Shown here: positions 41,369-49,243 of the stretch, piece after piece
Position numbering within the stretch: the first letter of the stretch is position 1
Layout of the letters: the number at the start of each line of letters is the position of its first letter
Assembly (NCBI GenBank): GCA_013388735.1
Contig: JACAES010000177.1
Location: 1 to 53,495 of the forward strand
Direction of reading: 5' to 3'
DNA length: 53,495 nt
Source: Chloroflexota bacterium
GTDB lineage: Bacteria > Chloroflexota > Anaerolineae > Aggregatilineales > Phototrophicaceae
Program-made: the position numbers and the translations under genes
The notes under the pieces: model-generated
Told to the model about the DNA's origin: nothing
Seen by the model: the letters and a program-made list of their open reading frames with translations, nothing else
The model's database searches: none

Positions 41369-42358
41369 TTACGACGCGCGCCAGTACTGGCTGTTTTCCG
41401 CGTTGATGACCACCACGCCCGTATCCACGTTGGGCGGCAGCGGAGAAATCCCGGCGGCCTGCCAGTCGGAAACTGATTTAATGAAGCCGTTGCGGACGGC
41501 ATAAGCCATCTTCATGCCCCAGTAGCCCATCTGCCAGGTGCCTTGCGCCAGGGTCGCGCCCAGCTGCCCGCCGTCAATCAGGTCGAGCGTGCCTTCGTCA
41601 TAGTCAAAGCCGATGATCTTGATCTGTTCGCCCATCCCGGCTTCGCGCACGGCCTGCGCCACGCCGACCGCGCCCAGCGCATCGGTCGCAAAAATGCCTT
41701 TCACGTCCGGGTTGGCTTGCAGCAGCGCGGCCATGCCCTGCGCCGCAATCGTGGAGTTGTTCTGGTCGTCCACGATCAGGTCGTCGGAGGTGGTGACGTC
41801 CGGGTATTCCGCCGCCAGCGTGTCAATGAAGCCCTGACGCCGCTGTACGTGGTTCAACTGCGCCGTGACGCTGGAGATCGCCACGATGCCCGACCCGACA
41901 ATCGGGCCGAGGTAGCGCGCCGCGACCACGCCGGCATAGTAGTTGCCCGTGCCGACGAACGAATAACGTTTGCTCAGGGGCGAGTCGGCGTCGAAAGTGA
42001 CGACCGGGATGCCCGCATCCACCGCCGCGTCAATCGAAGGCTTGAGGCCATCGGGGTTGGCGCACGTCACCAGGATGCCGGCGGGGTTCTGGCCGGCCAC
42101 TTCGTCCACCACGCGCGCTTCGGCGGTGATGTCGTTTTCCGGCGTGCCGGTATAAACGGCCTTGACGCCCAGTTCCGCGGCGGCGTCTTCCATGCCCCGG
42201 AAGCAGTCTTTCCAGTAATCAATACCGGAAACGAAAGTGACCATGTAATAGGTCTGCTCTTCCTGAGCCTGCGCCAGACGCAGCCCAAACGGCAGCAGAC
42301 CGGCAGCCGCCGCAGCGGCGCTTGCACTACTGGCTTTCAAGAAATCACGGCGATTCAT
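41369..42358 (-). CDS. Sugar ABC transporter substrate-binding protein
   Basis: A 329-residue periplasmic-binding protein of the RbsB/Peripla_BP_4 type. The Tat-type signal is [20 protein letters not shown], with the twin-Arg motif RRDFLK. Mature features include TFVSGIDYWKDCFRGMEDAAAELGV, ITAEARVVDEVAGQNPAGILVTCANP, GIPVVTFDAD and FVGTGNYYAGVVAARYL. It brings a sugar, probably a pentose or related compound, to the permease. It is the last gene of the operon, 36 bases after the permease. Confidence 0.93.
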   Translation of the reverse strand: MNRRDFLKASSASAAAAAAGLLPFGLRLAQAQEEQTYYMVTFVSGIDYWKDCFRGMEDAAAELGVKAVYTGTPENDITAEARVVDEVAGQNPAGILVTCANPDGLKPSIDAAVDAGIPVVTFDADSPLSKRYSFVGTGNYYAGVVAARYLGPIVGSGIVAISSVTAQLNHVQRRQGFIDTLAAEYPDVTTSDDLIVDDQNNSTIAAQGMAALLQANPDVKGIFATDALGAVGVAQAVREAGMGEQIKIIGFDYDEGTLDLIDGGQLGATLAQGTWQMGYWGMKMAYAVRNGFIKSVSDWQAAGISPLPPNVDTGVVVINAENSQYWRAS

Positions 42359-42394
42359 AAATTATCCCCTTTCATATAGAACAAAAGTGCTACT

Positions 42395-43414
42395 TCATGT
42401 TTTTGCCCGCTGAGCGCGCTGCTGAAGGCGCTGGCTCAACGTGTCAAAACCGACCGCCAGAAGCAATATGGCGCCCATCGCCAGCGTTTGCCAGTACACC
42501 GGCACCCGCAGCAGCACCATCCCGTTGTTGATGAACCCCACGAAGATCAGCCCCAGCAGGCCGCCAAACACCGTGCCTTTGCCACCCTGAAGGCTGCTGC
42601 CGCCGATGATGCAGGCCGCGATGATCCGCAGTTCTTCGCCCGTTCCCGCGCCGGGGTCGGCCACCGTGAAACGCGAAACCGACAGCACCCCGGCCAGCGC
42701 CGCCAGCAAACCGGACAGTGTATACACGCCCAGCTTCACCCGGTTCACGTTGATGCCGGACAAACGCGCCGCATCCTCGTTGCCGCCCACATAATAAATC
42801 TGGCGGAAAAGCGACGCGCGCCGCATCAGAATATCGCCGACGATGACGATCAGAAACGCGATAACGACCAGGTTCGGTACGCCCAGGATTTGCCCCTGGC
42901 CGTACACGAAAAAATCTTTCGGCAGGTTCGCCAGCGGCGAGCCTTCGGTGATGGCGTATCCCGCCCCGCGCGCGATGCTCATCATGCCCAGCGTGGCGAT
43001 GAACGGGTTGATGCCGGCGCGGGTGATCAGCGTGCCGGTGATAAAACCCGCCAGCATCCCGACGCCGACGCCGATCAGGATGCTCAGGCCGATGGGGATG
43101 TCGGCGCGCAGCGCGATGGCCGCCGTCACGCCGCCCAGCGCAAACACCGACCCGACCGACAGATCGAAACCGCCGGACACCAGCGCCGAGGTCATGCCGA
43201 CCACGATGATGGCCGAGGTCGCAAAACCCAGCATGATGGCGTTGAGGTTGGCGGTGGTCACAAAGCGCCCCGTCGCCGCCTGCAAAACCAGGCCGATCAG
43301 GACGATCATCACGATTAATGCGAACTCGCGCAGACGCAGCAGCCGTACCAGCAGGCTGGCCGGCGCGCCGCCCTGCGCTTTAACCTGAACTTCACTCGAA
43401 CCTGTCGCTTGCAT
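42395..43414 (-). CDS. Sugar ABC transporter permease (RbsC-like)
   Basis: A 339-residue permease with eight to ten membrane segments of the BPD_transp_2 type. Markers are NLNAIMLGFATSAIIVVGMTSALVSGGFDLSVGSVFALGG, where GFDLSVGS is the family signature, and GEELRIIAACIIGGSSLQGGKGTVFGGLLG. It forms the channel with the RbsA-like ATPase, whose stop lies three bases before the permease start. It carries a leader of about 25 polar residues. Confidence 0.93.
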   Translation of the reverse strand: MQATGSSEVQVKAQGGAPASLLVRLLRLREFALIVMIVLIGLVLQAATGRFVTTANLNAIMLGFATSAIIVVGMTSALVSGGFDLSVGSVFALGGVTAAIALRADIPIGLSILIGVGVGMLAGFITGTLITRAGINPFIATLGMMSIARGAGYAITEGSPLANLPKDFFVYGQGQILGVPNLVVIAFLIVIVGDILMRRASLFRQIYYVGGNEDAARLSGINVNRVKLGVYTLSGLLAALAGVLSVSRFTVADPGAGTGEELRIIAACIIGGSSLQGGKGTVFGGLLGLIFVGFINNGMVLLRVPVYWQTLAMGAILLLAVGFDTLSQRLQQRAQRAKT

Positions 43415-43417
43415 GGT

Positions 43418-44908
43418 TTACCCGCCTTGTTGACCGCTTGCGTACATCATGATCTGTTCTTCGGTCGTCGCGCCGTCCAGTTCCGCCACGATAGCGCCTT
43501 CGTGCATAACCAGCACCCGGTCGCTCATCCCCAGGATTTCGGGCAGTTCCGACGAGATCATGATGACACCTACGTTATTCTGCGCCAGAGAGCGCAGCAG
43601 ATAATGAATTTCACGCTTCGCGCCGACATCAATGCCGCGCGTCGGCTCGTCTACGATCAGTATTTTCGGCTGGATAGACAGCCACTTGGCGACCAGGGTC
43701 TTCTGCTGGTTGCCGCCGCTCAAACGCCGGACTTCCTGCTCGATGCCGGGTGTGCTGATGTTAAGCTGTTTGACGTAACGTTCCGCCAGGACGCGCTCTC
43801 TGGCCGGGCTGATGAAGCCGCGACGCGTCACGTCCGGCAGGCTGGAGGCTTCGATGTTCAGCTTGACCGCCATATCCAGGAACAGCCCCGCCGCTTTACG
43901 ATCTTCCGGCAGGTAGCCCAGCCCCAGGCGGATGGCCTGTGAGGGGGACGTGATCTGTACCGGGCGGCCTTCCAGCAGGATTTCGCCTTCGGCCTTCGCG
44001 TCCGCGCCAAAGATCGCCCGCGCCAGTTCCGTCCGGCCAGAGCCGATCAGCCCGGCAAAACCCAGCACTTCCCCGGCATACAGCTTAAAGCTGCTGCCGG
44101 CGGCCATGCCGGGCAGGCGCAGGTTGCGGACTTCCAGCAGGGGTTGGCCGCGCCCGGCGCTCTTGGCCGGGTAAAAGTCCCCCAGTTCGCGGCCAACCAT
44201 CATGCGCACCACCTCATCGGGTGTCGTTTCGGCGATCACGCGCGTGCCGATATATTTGCCATCCCGCAGCACCGTCACCCGGTCGGCGAGGGCGAAAATT
44301 TCGCTGAGCTTGTGGCTGATGTAAATGATGCCGGTGCCGTTGGCGGCCAGGCGGCGCAGCAGGCCGAATAAAATCTCGGCCTCGCGTTCGGTCAGCGCCG
44401 AGGTCGGCTCGTCCAGAATCAGCACTTTGCAGTTGAGCGACAGCGCCTTGCCGATTTCCACCAGCTGCTGATTGGCAATCGAAAGCGTCTCCATCGTGGC
44501 GCGGGGATTGATCTCGACCTGAAGCTGTTCCAGCACGCGGCGGGCAGCTTCAAACAGATCGTTGTATTTAACCATGCCCCAGCGGTTAGTCGGCAGTCGT
44601 CCGGGGTAGATGTTCTCCGCCACCGTCAGCGGGCGCACGACGCTCAATTCCTGATGCACAATGGCGATGCCCATTTCCAGGGCTTCACGCGGGTTGGCCG
44701 GGGAAACCGGACGGCCTTCAAAGCGAATCTGGCCGCTGTCGGCGACATAAACGCCGGACAGGATTTTCATCAGCGTACTTTTGCCGGCGCCGTTTTCGCC
44801 GATCAGCGCATGAATTTCGCCGCGCCGCAGCTCGAATTGAGCCTCATCCAGGGCCAGTGTACCGGGGAATCGTTTGGTGATATTCTGTGCTTCGAGAAGA
44901 GGTGTCAT
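43418..44908 (-). CDS. Sugar ABC transporter ATP-binding protein (RbsA-like)
   Basis: A 496-residue fusion of two nucleotide-binding domains. Domain 1 has Walker A GENGAGKSTL (near 40), signature LSIANQQLVEI and Walker B VLILDEPTSAL. Domain 2 has the usual altered Walker A GLIGSGRTEL (near 285), signature LSGGNQQKTLVAKWL and Walker B ILIVDEPTRGIDVG. It energises import of the sugar bound by the substrate-binding protein. It is the first gene of the operon, read from a promoter that overlaps an operator. Confidence 0.95.
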   Translation of the reverse strand: MTPLLEAQNITKRFPGTLALDEAQFELRRGEIHALIGENGAGKSTLMKILSGVYVADSGQIRFEGRPVSPANPREALEMGIAIVHQELSVVRPLTVAENIYPGRLPTNRWGMVKYNDLFEAARRVLEQLQVEINPRATMETLSIANQQLVEIGKALSLNCKVLILDEPTSALTEREAEILFGLLRRLAANGTGIIYISHKLSEIFALADRVTVLRDGKYIGTRVIAETTPDEVVRMMVGRELGDFYPAKSAGRGQPLLEVRNLRLPGMAAGSSFKLYAGEVLGFAGLIGSGRTELARAIFGADAKAEGEILLEGRPVQITSPSQAIRLGLGYLPEDRKAAGLFLDMAVKLNIEASSLPDVTRRGFISPARERVLAERYVKQLNISTPGIEQEVRRLSGGNQQKTLVAKWLSIQPKILIVDEPTRGIDVGAKREIHYLLRSLAQNNVGVIMISSELPEILGMSDRVLVMHEGAIVAELDGATTEEQIMMYASGQQGG

Positions 44909-44935
44909 AATAAACTGGCTAACAAATCTTTTGGA

Positions 44936-44949
44936 TGTGAAGGTTCACA
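44936..44949. promoter_or_regulatory. LacI-family operator 1, TGTGAA-GG-TTCACA
   Basis: A perfect six-base inverted repeat with a two-base centre. On the minus strand it begins three bases after the -10 of the transporter promoter, so a bound repressor would sit on the start point. Its half-sites are identical to those of operator 2. Confidence 0.75.
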
Positions 44950-44952
44950 AAC

Positions 44953-44981
44953 AAGATAACATGGACGTAGATTCAGGTCAA
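44953..44981 (-). promoter_or_regulatory. Promoter of the sugar ABC operon
   Basis: On the minus strand TTGACC (44976-44981) and TATCTT (44953-44958) are spaced by 17 bases. Operator 1 covers the expected start point. Confidence 0.6.
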
Positions 44982-45076
44982 GCAGTTGGCTTTCTTTATT
45001 TCCGTTCTTTGGATAAACTACACAAGCAGCAGGCCGGTTTAACAGGCCCGGCAGGCCGATTTTGTGTAATTGAAGT

Positions 45077-45082
45077 TATAAT
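45077..45082 (+). promoter_or_regulatory. Probable -10 element of the lacI-type gene
   Basis: A perfect TATAAT lies 53 bases before the regulator start, with no good -35 upstream. Operator 2 lies 17 bases downstream. Confidence 0.4.
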
Positions 45083-45099
45083 GTATTGTAGAAGCAGTT

Positions 45100-45113
45100 T
45101 GTGAACATTCACA
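45100..45113. promoter_or_regulatory. LacI-family operator 2, TGTGAA-CA-TTCACA
   Basis: The same half-sites as operator 1 with a different central pair. It lies between the TATAAT at 45077 and the regulator's start at 45135, which points to autoregulation. The two operators are 164 bases apart, a distance compatible with looping. Confidence 0.7.
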
Positions 45114-45134
45114 CTTCGTGAGTTAGTTTGTATC

Positions 45135-46166
45135 ATGACCCGAACCAACCCCACCCACCGACGAATCACCCTGCACGATGTTGCGCAGTACTGCGGCGTG
45201 TCTTACCAGACCGTCTCGCGCGTCGTCAACAACAACCCGCACGTGTCCAAAGAAACGCGCCGCCGGGTTCTGCGCGCCATCAAAGACATGAACTATCAGC
45301 CGAACCATGTGGCGCGCAGCCTGGTTACACGCCGCTCCAACCTGCTGGAGGTCATCACGTTCGGCAGCAACCACTACGGCCCATCACAGATGGTGGCGCA
45401 TGTCGAACGGGCGGCGCGGCTGCAGGGGTACAACCTCATCCTCACCAACATCTCGGAAATGAGCCTGGACGAAATCCGCGCCGCCATCAACAGCCTCAGC
45501 GGCCGGCTGGTGGACGGCCTGATTATGATTACGCCGGTGGCGGGCGTGGAGTTTGAAGAACTGGCCGACCTGTGCGACGGCATCCCGTTCGTGATGATTG
45601 ACACGCAGCTTGGTTCGACGACGCCATCGGTGGTGATTAACCAGCGGCACGGCAGCCAGCTTGCCACGCAGCACCTCATCGAGATCGGCCACCGGGCGAT
45701 CTGCGAGATCAGCGGGCCGCTGAACTGGTACGGCGCAAACGCCCGTCACGAAAGCTGGCGCGATACACTGATGACCGCCGGCATCACGCCCGGCCCAAGC
45801 GTCGAAGGGGACTGGACGGCAGTCGGCGGGTATGCCGCTGCCCGGCGCCTGATCGAGAGCGGTGCCAATTATACGGCGCTGGTCGTCGGCAACGACCAGA
45901 TGGCGCTGGGGGCGATGCGCGCCCTGCGCGAATCCGGACTGCGCGTCCCCGAAGACGTGTCGGTGGTCGGGTTTGACGACATCCCCGAAGCGGTCTGCTT
46001 CGAGCCGCCGCTGACCACCATCCGGCAGGATTTTGATCTGCTGGGCAGCCAGAGCGTCGAATACCTGCTTGACCTGATGAAACGCCCGGACACGCCGTTA
46101 CAACAGCGGGTGTTGTATCCAACGCTGATCGAGCGGCAAAGCACGCGCCCGCCGGGACAACCTTAA
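45135..46166 (+). CDS. LacI-family transcriptional regulator
   Basis: A 343-residue repressor. The N-terminal helix-turn-helix and hinge helix (TLHDVAQYCGVSYQTVSRVVNNNPHVSKETRRRVL) are typical, then a periplasmic-binding-like core (about 60-330) for a sugar or related effector, with LRVPEDVSVVGFDDIPEA near 280. It is divergent from the sugar ABC operon. Two palindromic operators in the shared region are its likely targets, controlling both the transporter and itself. The stop overlaps the convergent dehydratase gene by four bases. Confidence 0.95.
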   Translation: MTRTNPTHRRITLHDVAQYCGVSYQTVSRVVNNNPHVSKETRRRVLRAIKDMNYQPNHVARSLVTRRSNLLEVITFGSNHYGPSQMVAHVERAARLQGYNLILTNISEMSLDEIRAAINSLSGRLVDGLIMITPVAGVEFEELADLCDGIPFVMIDTQLGSTTPSVVINQRHGSQLATQHLIEIGHRAICEISGPLNWYGANARHESWRDTLMTAGITPGPSVEGDWTAVGGYAAARRLIESGANYTALVVGNDQMALGAMRALRESGLRVPEDVSVVGFDDIPEAVCFEPPLTTIRQDFDLLGSQSVEYLLDLMKRPDTPLQQRVLYPTLIERQSTRPPGQP

Positions 46167-47098
46167 GCCAACACGCTCCGCAGCGTGGTTTCGTCCACGT
46201 TTCCGCCGCTGATGACGACCGCCGTCGCCCGGCCATCAGCAGCTACCGCGTCGTTCATCAACGCGGCCACGCCGACCGCCCCGCCCCCTTCGACCACCCA
46301 ACCCGCCTGGAACAGCAGCCAGCGAATGGCTTCGGCAATCGTTTCTTCCGGCACCAGCACCACGCGGTCTACCACCTGCCGCGCCAGCGGGATGGTGATC
46401 GAGCCGGCCTCGATGTCCCCCGACAGCGCCTCGGCCAGCGTATCCCACACCTGCGGATAGGATGCGCCATGTATGAGATTGTACAGTGCCGGCGTCGCCA
46501 CCGAACACACGCCGATAACCTCGATGTCCGGTTGGACAGACTTGAGCGCCAGGCCGATCCCGCTGATTAAACCGCCGCCACCCGCCGGCACCAGCACGCG
46601 CCGCACAATGGGCAGATCGTCCAGAATTTCCAGCCCGACCGTCCCGCCGCCGGCGACCACTCGCGCGTCGTTATAGGGCGAAATAAACGTCAGCCCTTCG
46701 GCTTTTTCCTGCCGCCGCGCCTCGGCCTCGGCCTCGTCGTAGGTCGCGCCAAAGAGCAGCACCTCCGCCCCGTACCGGCGCACACCTTCGACCTTACGCT
46801 GCGGCGTGTGCCTGGGGACGATCACCCGCGCTGCCAGCCCCAGCCGGGACGCGGCAAATGCCACACCCTGAGCATGATTGCCCGACGATGCTGTGACGAT
46901 ACCCTTGACCGCGCGCGCGTCCAGGCTTAACAGCGCGTTCAGCGCGCCGCGCGCCTTAAACGAACGGGTGCGGTTCAGATTTTCCAGCTTCAGCCAGATG
47001 GCCTGGCCCAATCCCGGCGCGGCTTCCAGCGGCGTAGAGGACAAATAAGCCGACAGACGGCGCCGCGCCTGCCAGACATCTAAAAATTGAAGAGTCAT
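46163..47098 (-). CDS. Threonine/serine dehydratase (PLP-dependent)
   Basis: A 311-residue fold type II PLP enzyme of the IlvA/TdcB/serine racemase group, without the C-terminal regulatory ACT-like domain of biosynthetic IlvA. The PLP Lys lies in NRTRSFKARGA near 49. TASSGNHAQGVAFAA is the substrate loop, VLVPAGGGGLISG the phosphate-binding loop, and the end VISGGNVDE is typical. It deaminates Thr or Ser to the 2-oxo acid and ammonia, probably catabolic. No amino-acid genes are adjacent. Confidence 0.93.
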   Translation of the reverse strand: MTLQFLDVWQARRRLSAYLSSTPLEAAPGLGQAIWLKLENLNRTRSFKARGALNALLSLDARAVKGIVTASSGNHAQGVAFAASRLGLAARVIVPRHTPQRKVEGVRRYGAEVLLFGATYDEAEAEARRQEKAEGLTFISPYNDARVVAGGGTVGLEILDDLPIVRRVLVPAGGGGLISGIGLALKSVQPDIEVIGVCSVATPALYNLIHGASYPQVWDTLAEALSGDIEAGSITIPLARQVVDRVVLVPEETIAEAIRWLLFQAGWVVEGGGAVGVAALMNDAVAADGRATAVVISGGNVDETTLRSVLA

Positions 47099-47227
47099 CC
47101 ATAATTCCTATATAATCGCTTTATCAGCACAGCAAATCATAATCGCTCAGCGGTGGTTGCGCGAGTAATGTTTTTGGATATATTTTGAGTAACACGGTTC
47201 GTCTTCCAACCCAGATCGGATGGTTTT

Positions 47228-48106
47228 ATGTTTTCCGCCAATAACCCCGACACCCTGCGCCAGATGTACGCTACAGACGAAGCCTGGCGCATCCGCCAGG
47301 AGACGCACGACCGTTACAGCGTGCCGGCAGTGGATTTTGCATCCTGGGCGCTCGGCTGTCTGGATTGGCATGGCGGCGAATGGATTCTCGATCTGGGCTG
47401 TGGGCCGGGCCGATGGTTTGCGACGGTACAGAAGATTCTGCCTGATGCCCATTACTTCGGCATAGACCTGCACCCCGGAATGCTGGAGACCCATCCCCAG
47501 CGCCGCACCCTGATTGTCGGCAACGCGCTGAACCTGCCGTATGCCAGCGGCACTTTTGACGTGGTGATGGCGAATCACATGATGTACCATATACCGGACA
47601 TCGAAGGCGCGATCCACGAAATCCGCCGCGTTTTAAAACCGGACGGCGTGTTGATGGCGACCACTAACAGCGTCCATAACATGCCGGAGCTTCAGGTGCT
47701 TTTGCACCGCGCGGTGACACTGCTGGTATCCCCCGGCACAGATCGTTTCCAGACGCCGCTGCCGCCCAGCGACCTGTTCACACTCGAAACCGGGACGCGG
47801 CTGCTGTCCCGGCATTTTTACGCCGTCGCCCGCTACGACCTGCCCAGCGCGCTGGTTTTCCCCAGCGCCGCGCCGGTGCTGGCCTACCTGGAAAGCACAC
47901 GCGCCGCGCGCGAACCCCAACTGCCACATGGCGTCCACTGGAACGATGTGATGCTGATCGTCGGCGAACAGATCAACCGCCTGCTGGAACACTTTGGCGA
48001 ACTGGTCATCAGCAAATTGATCGGCGTGCTGGTCGCCACCGACCGGGGGGATTTTATCCGCGAGTACGAAACCTGCCGCGCCAACGCGCATGAGTCGAAA
48101 AGTTAG
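47228..48106 (+). CDS. Class I SAM-dependent methyltransferase
   Basis: A 292-residue methyltransferase. Motif I is WILDLGCGPGRWFATV near 53, the acidic residue after motif II is in YFGIDLHPGM, and the post-II region FDVVMANHMMYHIPDIEGAIHEIRRVLKPDG near 117 is the usual type 11 sequence. The substrate is unknown. The C-terminal part (after about 175) contributes the acceptor-binding region. It is convergent with pcm, nine bases between stops. Confidence 0.9.
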   Translation: MFSANNPDTLRQMYATDEAWRIRQETHDRYSVPAVDFASWALGCLDWHGGEWILDLGCGPGRWFATVQKILPDAHYFGIDLHPGMLETHPQRRTLIVGNALNLPYASGTFDVVMANHMMYHIPDIEGAIHEIRRVLKPDGVLMATTNSVHNMPELQVLLHRAVTLLVSPGTDRFQTPLPPSDLFTLETGTRLLSRHFYAVARYDLPSALVFPSAAPVLAYLESTRAAREPQLPHGVHWNDVMLIVGEQINRLLEHFGELVISKLIGVLVATDRGDFIREYETCRANAHESKS

Positions 48107-48115
48107 ACCCGCCTG

Positions 48116-48805
48116 TTACACGTAATCGTCCGGGTCGCCAAAGGCCGCGCGACCGGAAAAGCCGTAGCGCCCCACCAGCGGCACGAAGCGCACCGGAATA
48201 GTCTGTTCGATTTCCCAGCGGTTGCCCGTGCGGGTGACGACTTCGAGGAACTGCCGCCGCTCGTCGCCCACCGGCAGCACCATCCGTCCGCCCTGAGTAT
48301 GAAGCTGTGACCGCAGCGGGCCGGGCAGCGCGGGCGCTGCCGCCGTGACCAGGATCGCGTCGAAGGGGGACATATCCGGCAAACCCTGGCTGCCATCGCC
48401 CACATGAACTTCGAGATTGTTGTAACCCATCCGGGCCAGAATTTGCCCCGCCCGTTCGGCCAGCCGGGGATGGCGTTCCAGGCTGTACACCTGCGCCGCC
48501 AGTTCGCACAATATCGCCGCCTGATAACCGGAGCCGGTGCCGACTTCCAGCACCCGCTCATGCCCGGACAGGTTGACGAGTGAAGTCATCAAAGCCACCA
48601 CGTAAGGCTGAGAGATAGTCTGGTTATCGCCAATCGGCAGCGGGCAGTCCCGGTAAGCCAGGTGGCGCAGATCGGCGGTGACGAATTCGTGCCGGGGAAC
48701 ACGCCGCATCGCGTCCAGCACGCGCGGGTTCTGGATGCCGCGTTCGATAAGCTGCTGCTCAACCATCTGAACCCGCAAGGCATAAAATTCGTCGTTGGTC
48801 AACAT
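48116..48805 (-). CDS. pcm: Protein-L-isoaspartate O-methyltransferase
   Basis: A 229-residue repair enzyme that methylates isoaspartyl residues in aged proteins using SAM. Markers are RVPRHEFVTADLRHLAYRD, PLPIGDNQTISQPYVVALM, RVLEVGTGSGYQAAIL (SAM site near 80) and FDAILVTAAAP. A GGTGG sequence lies upstream of ATG 48805. The length is normal; it is a single-gene unit. Confidence 0.95.
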   Translation of the reverse strand: MLTNDEFYALRVQMVEQQLIERGIQNPRVLDAMRRVPRHEFVTADLRHLAYRDCPLPIGDNQTISQPYVVALMTSLVNLSGHERVLEVGTGSGYQAAILCELAAQVYSLERHPRLAERAGQILARMGYNNLEVHVGDGSQGLPDMSPFDAILVTAAAPALPGPLRSQLHTQGGRMVLPVGDERRQFLEVVTRTGNRWEIEQTIPVRFVPLVGRYGFSGRAAFGDPDDYV

Positions 48806-49243
48806 GGATGGGTACTACCACCTTTCTGCTGATTCCAGTATAGTACACAAGCCCCTGCCGCGCGACAGGTGAGGGCGCGCCGGGTGTATTTCACTTCAGT
48901 GCGATCTCGCCCTCATCCCCCTGACCCCCTTCTCCCGACCGCTGCTCCGCAGCTGGGAGAAGGGGGAAGCGACGGCGACGCTGTTGATTTTCGCCCCTCT
49001 CCCGAACGTGGCTTCGGGACTGGGAGAGGGGGGGGGGTGAGGGCTGTCCCCATTCGGCTCGCCGAATCCAGGGCGGGGGCTTCATTACATCGGCAGCCAG
49101 GTCTCCCCCGAATTCGGGGGAGATGCAGAGGGGGTCGGAATGCTGTTGAAGCAATTGCCCTGGCGCGCCCCGCCTTGTTGGAAGCCGCCGGTTTTTGTGG
49201 CAAACTACATGCTATCTTCATGTCCATTACAGGAGAGTCGGCT
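48806..49243. repeat. Intergenic region rich in inverted CTCCC/GGGAG repeat elements
   Basis: There is no gene in this 438-base gap. It holds a 12-base inverted repeat CCCCCTTCTCCC (48925-48936) with GGGAGAAGGGGG (48955-48966), and a ten-base inverted repeat (48994-49003 with 49022-49031). It also holds a 22-base perfect palindrome centred on GAATTC (49102-49123) followed by another G-rich run. Each pair has an 18-base centre or less, so cruciform or hairpin forms are likely. A fragment recurs at 41320. Confidence 0.65.

Noticed and set aside
48869-49243. N-terminal extension of the exported protein through the repeat region
   Set aside because: The added 125 residues encode repeat DNA with no domain, while ATG 49244 has AGGAGAG and a signal peptide directly after it.
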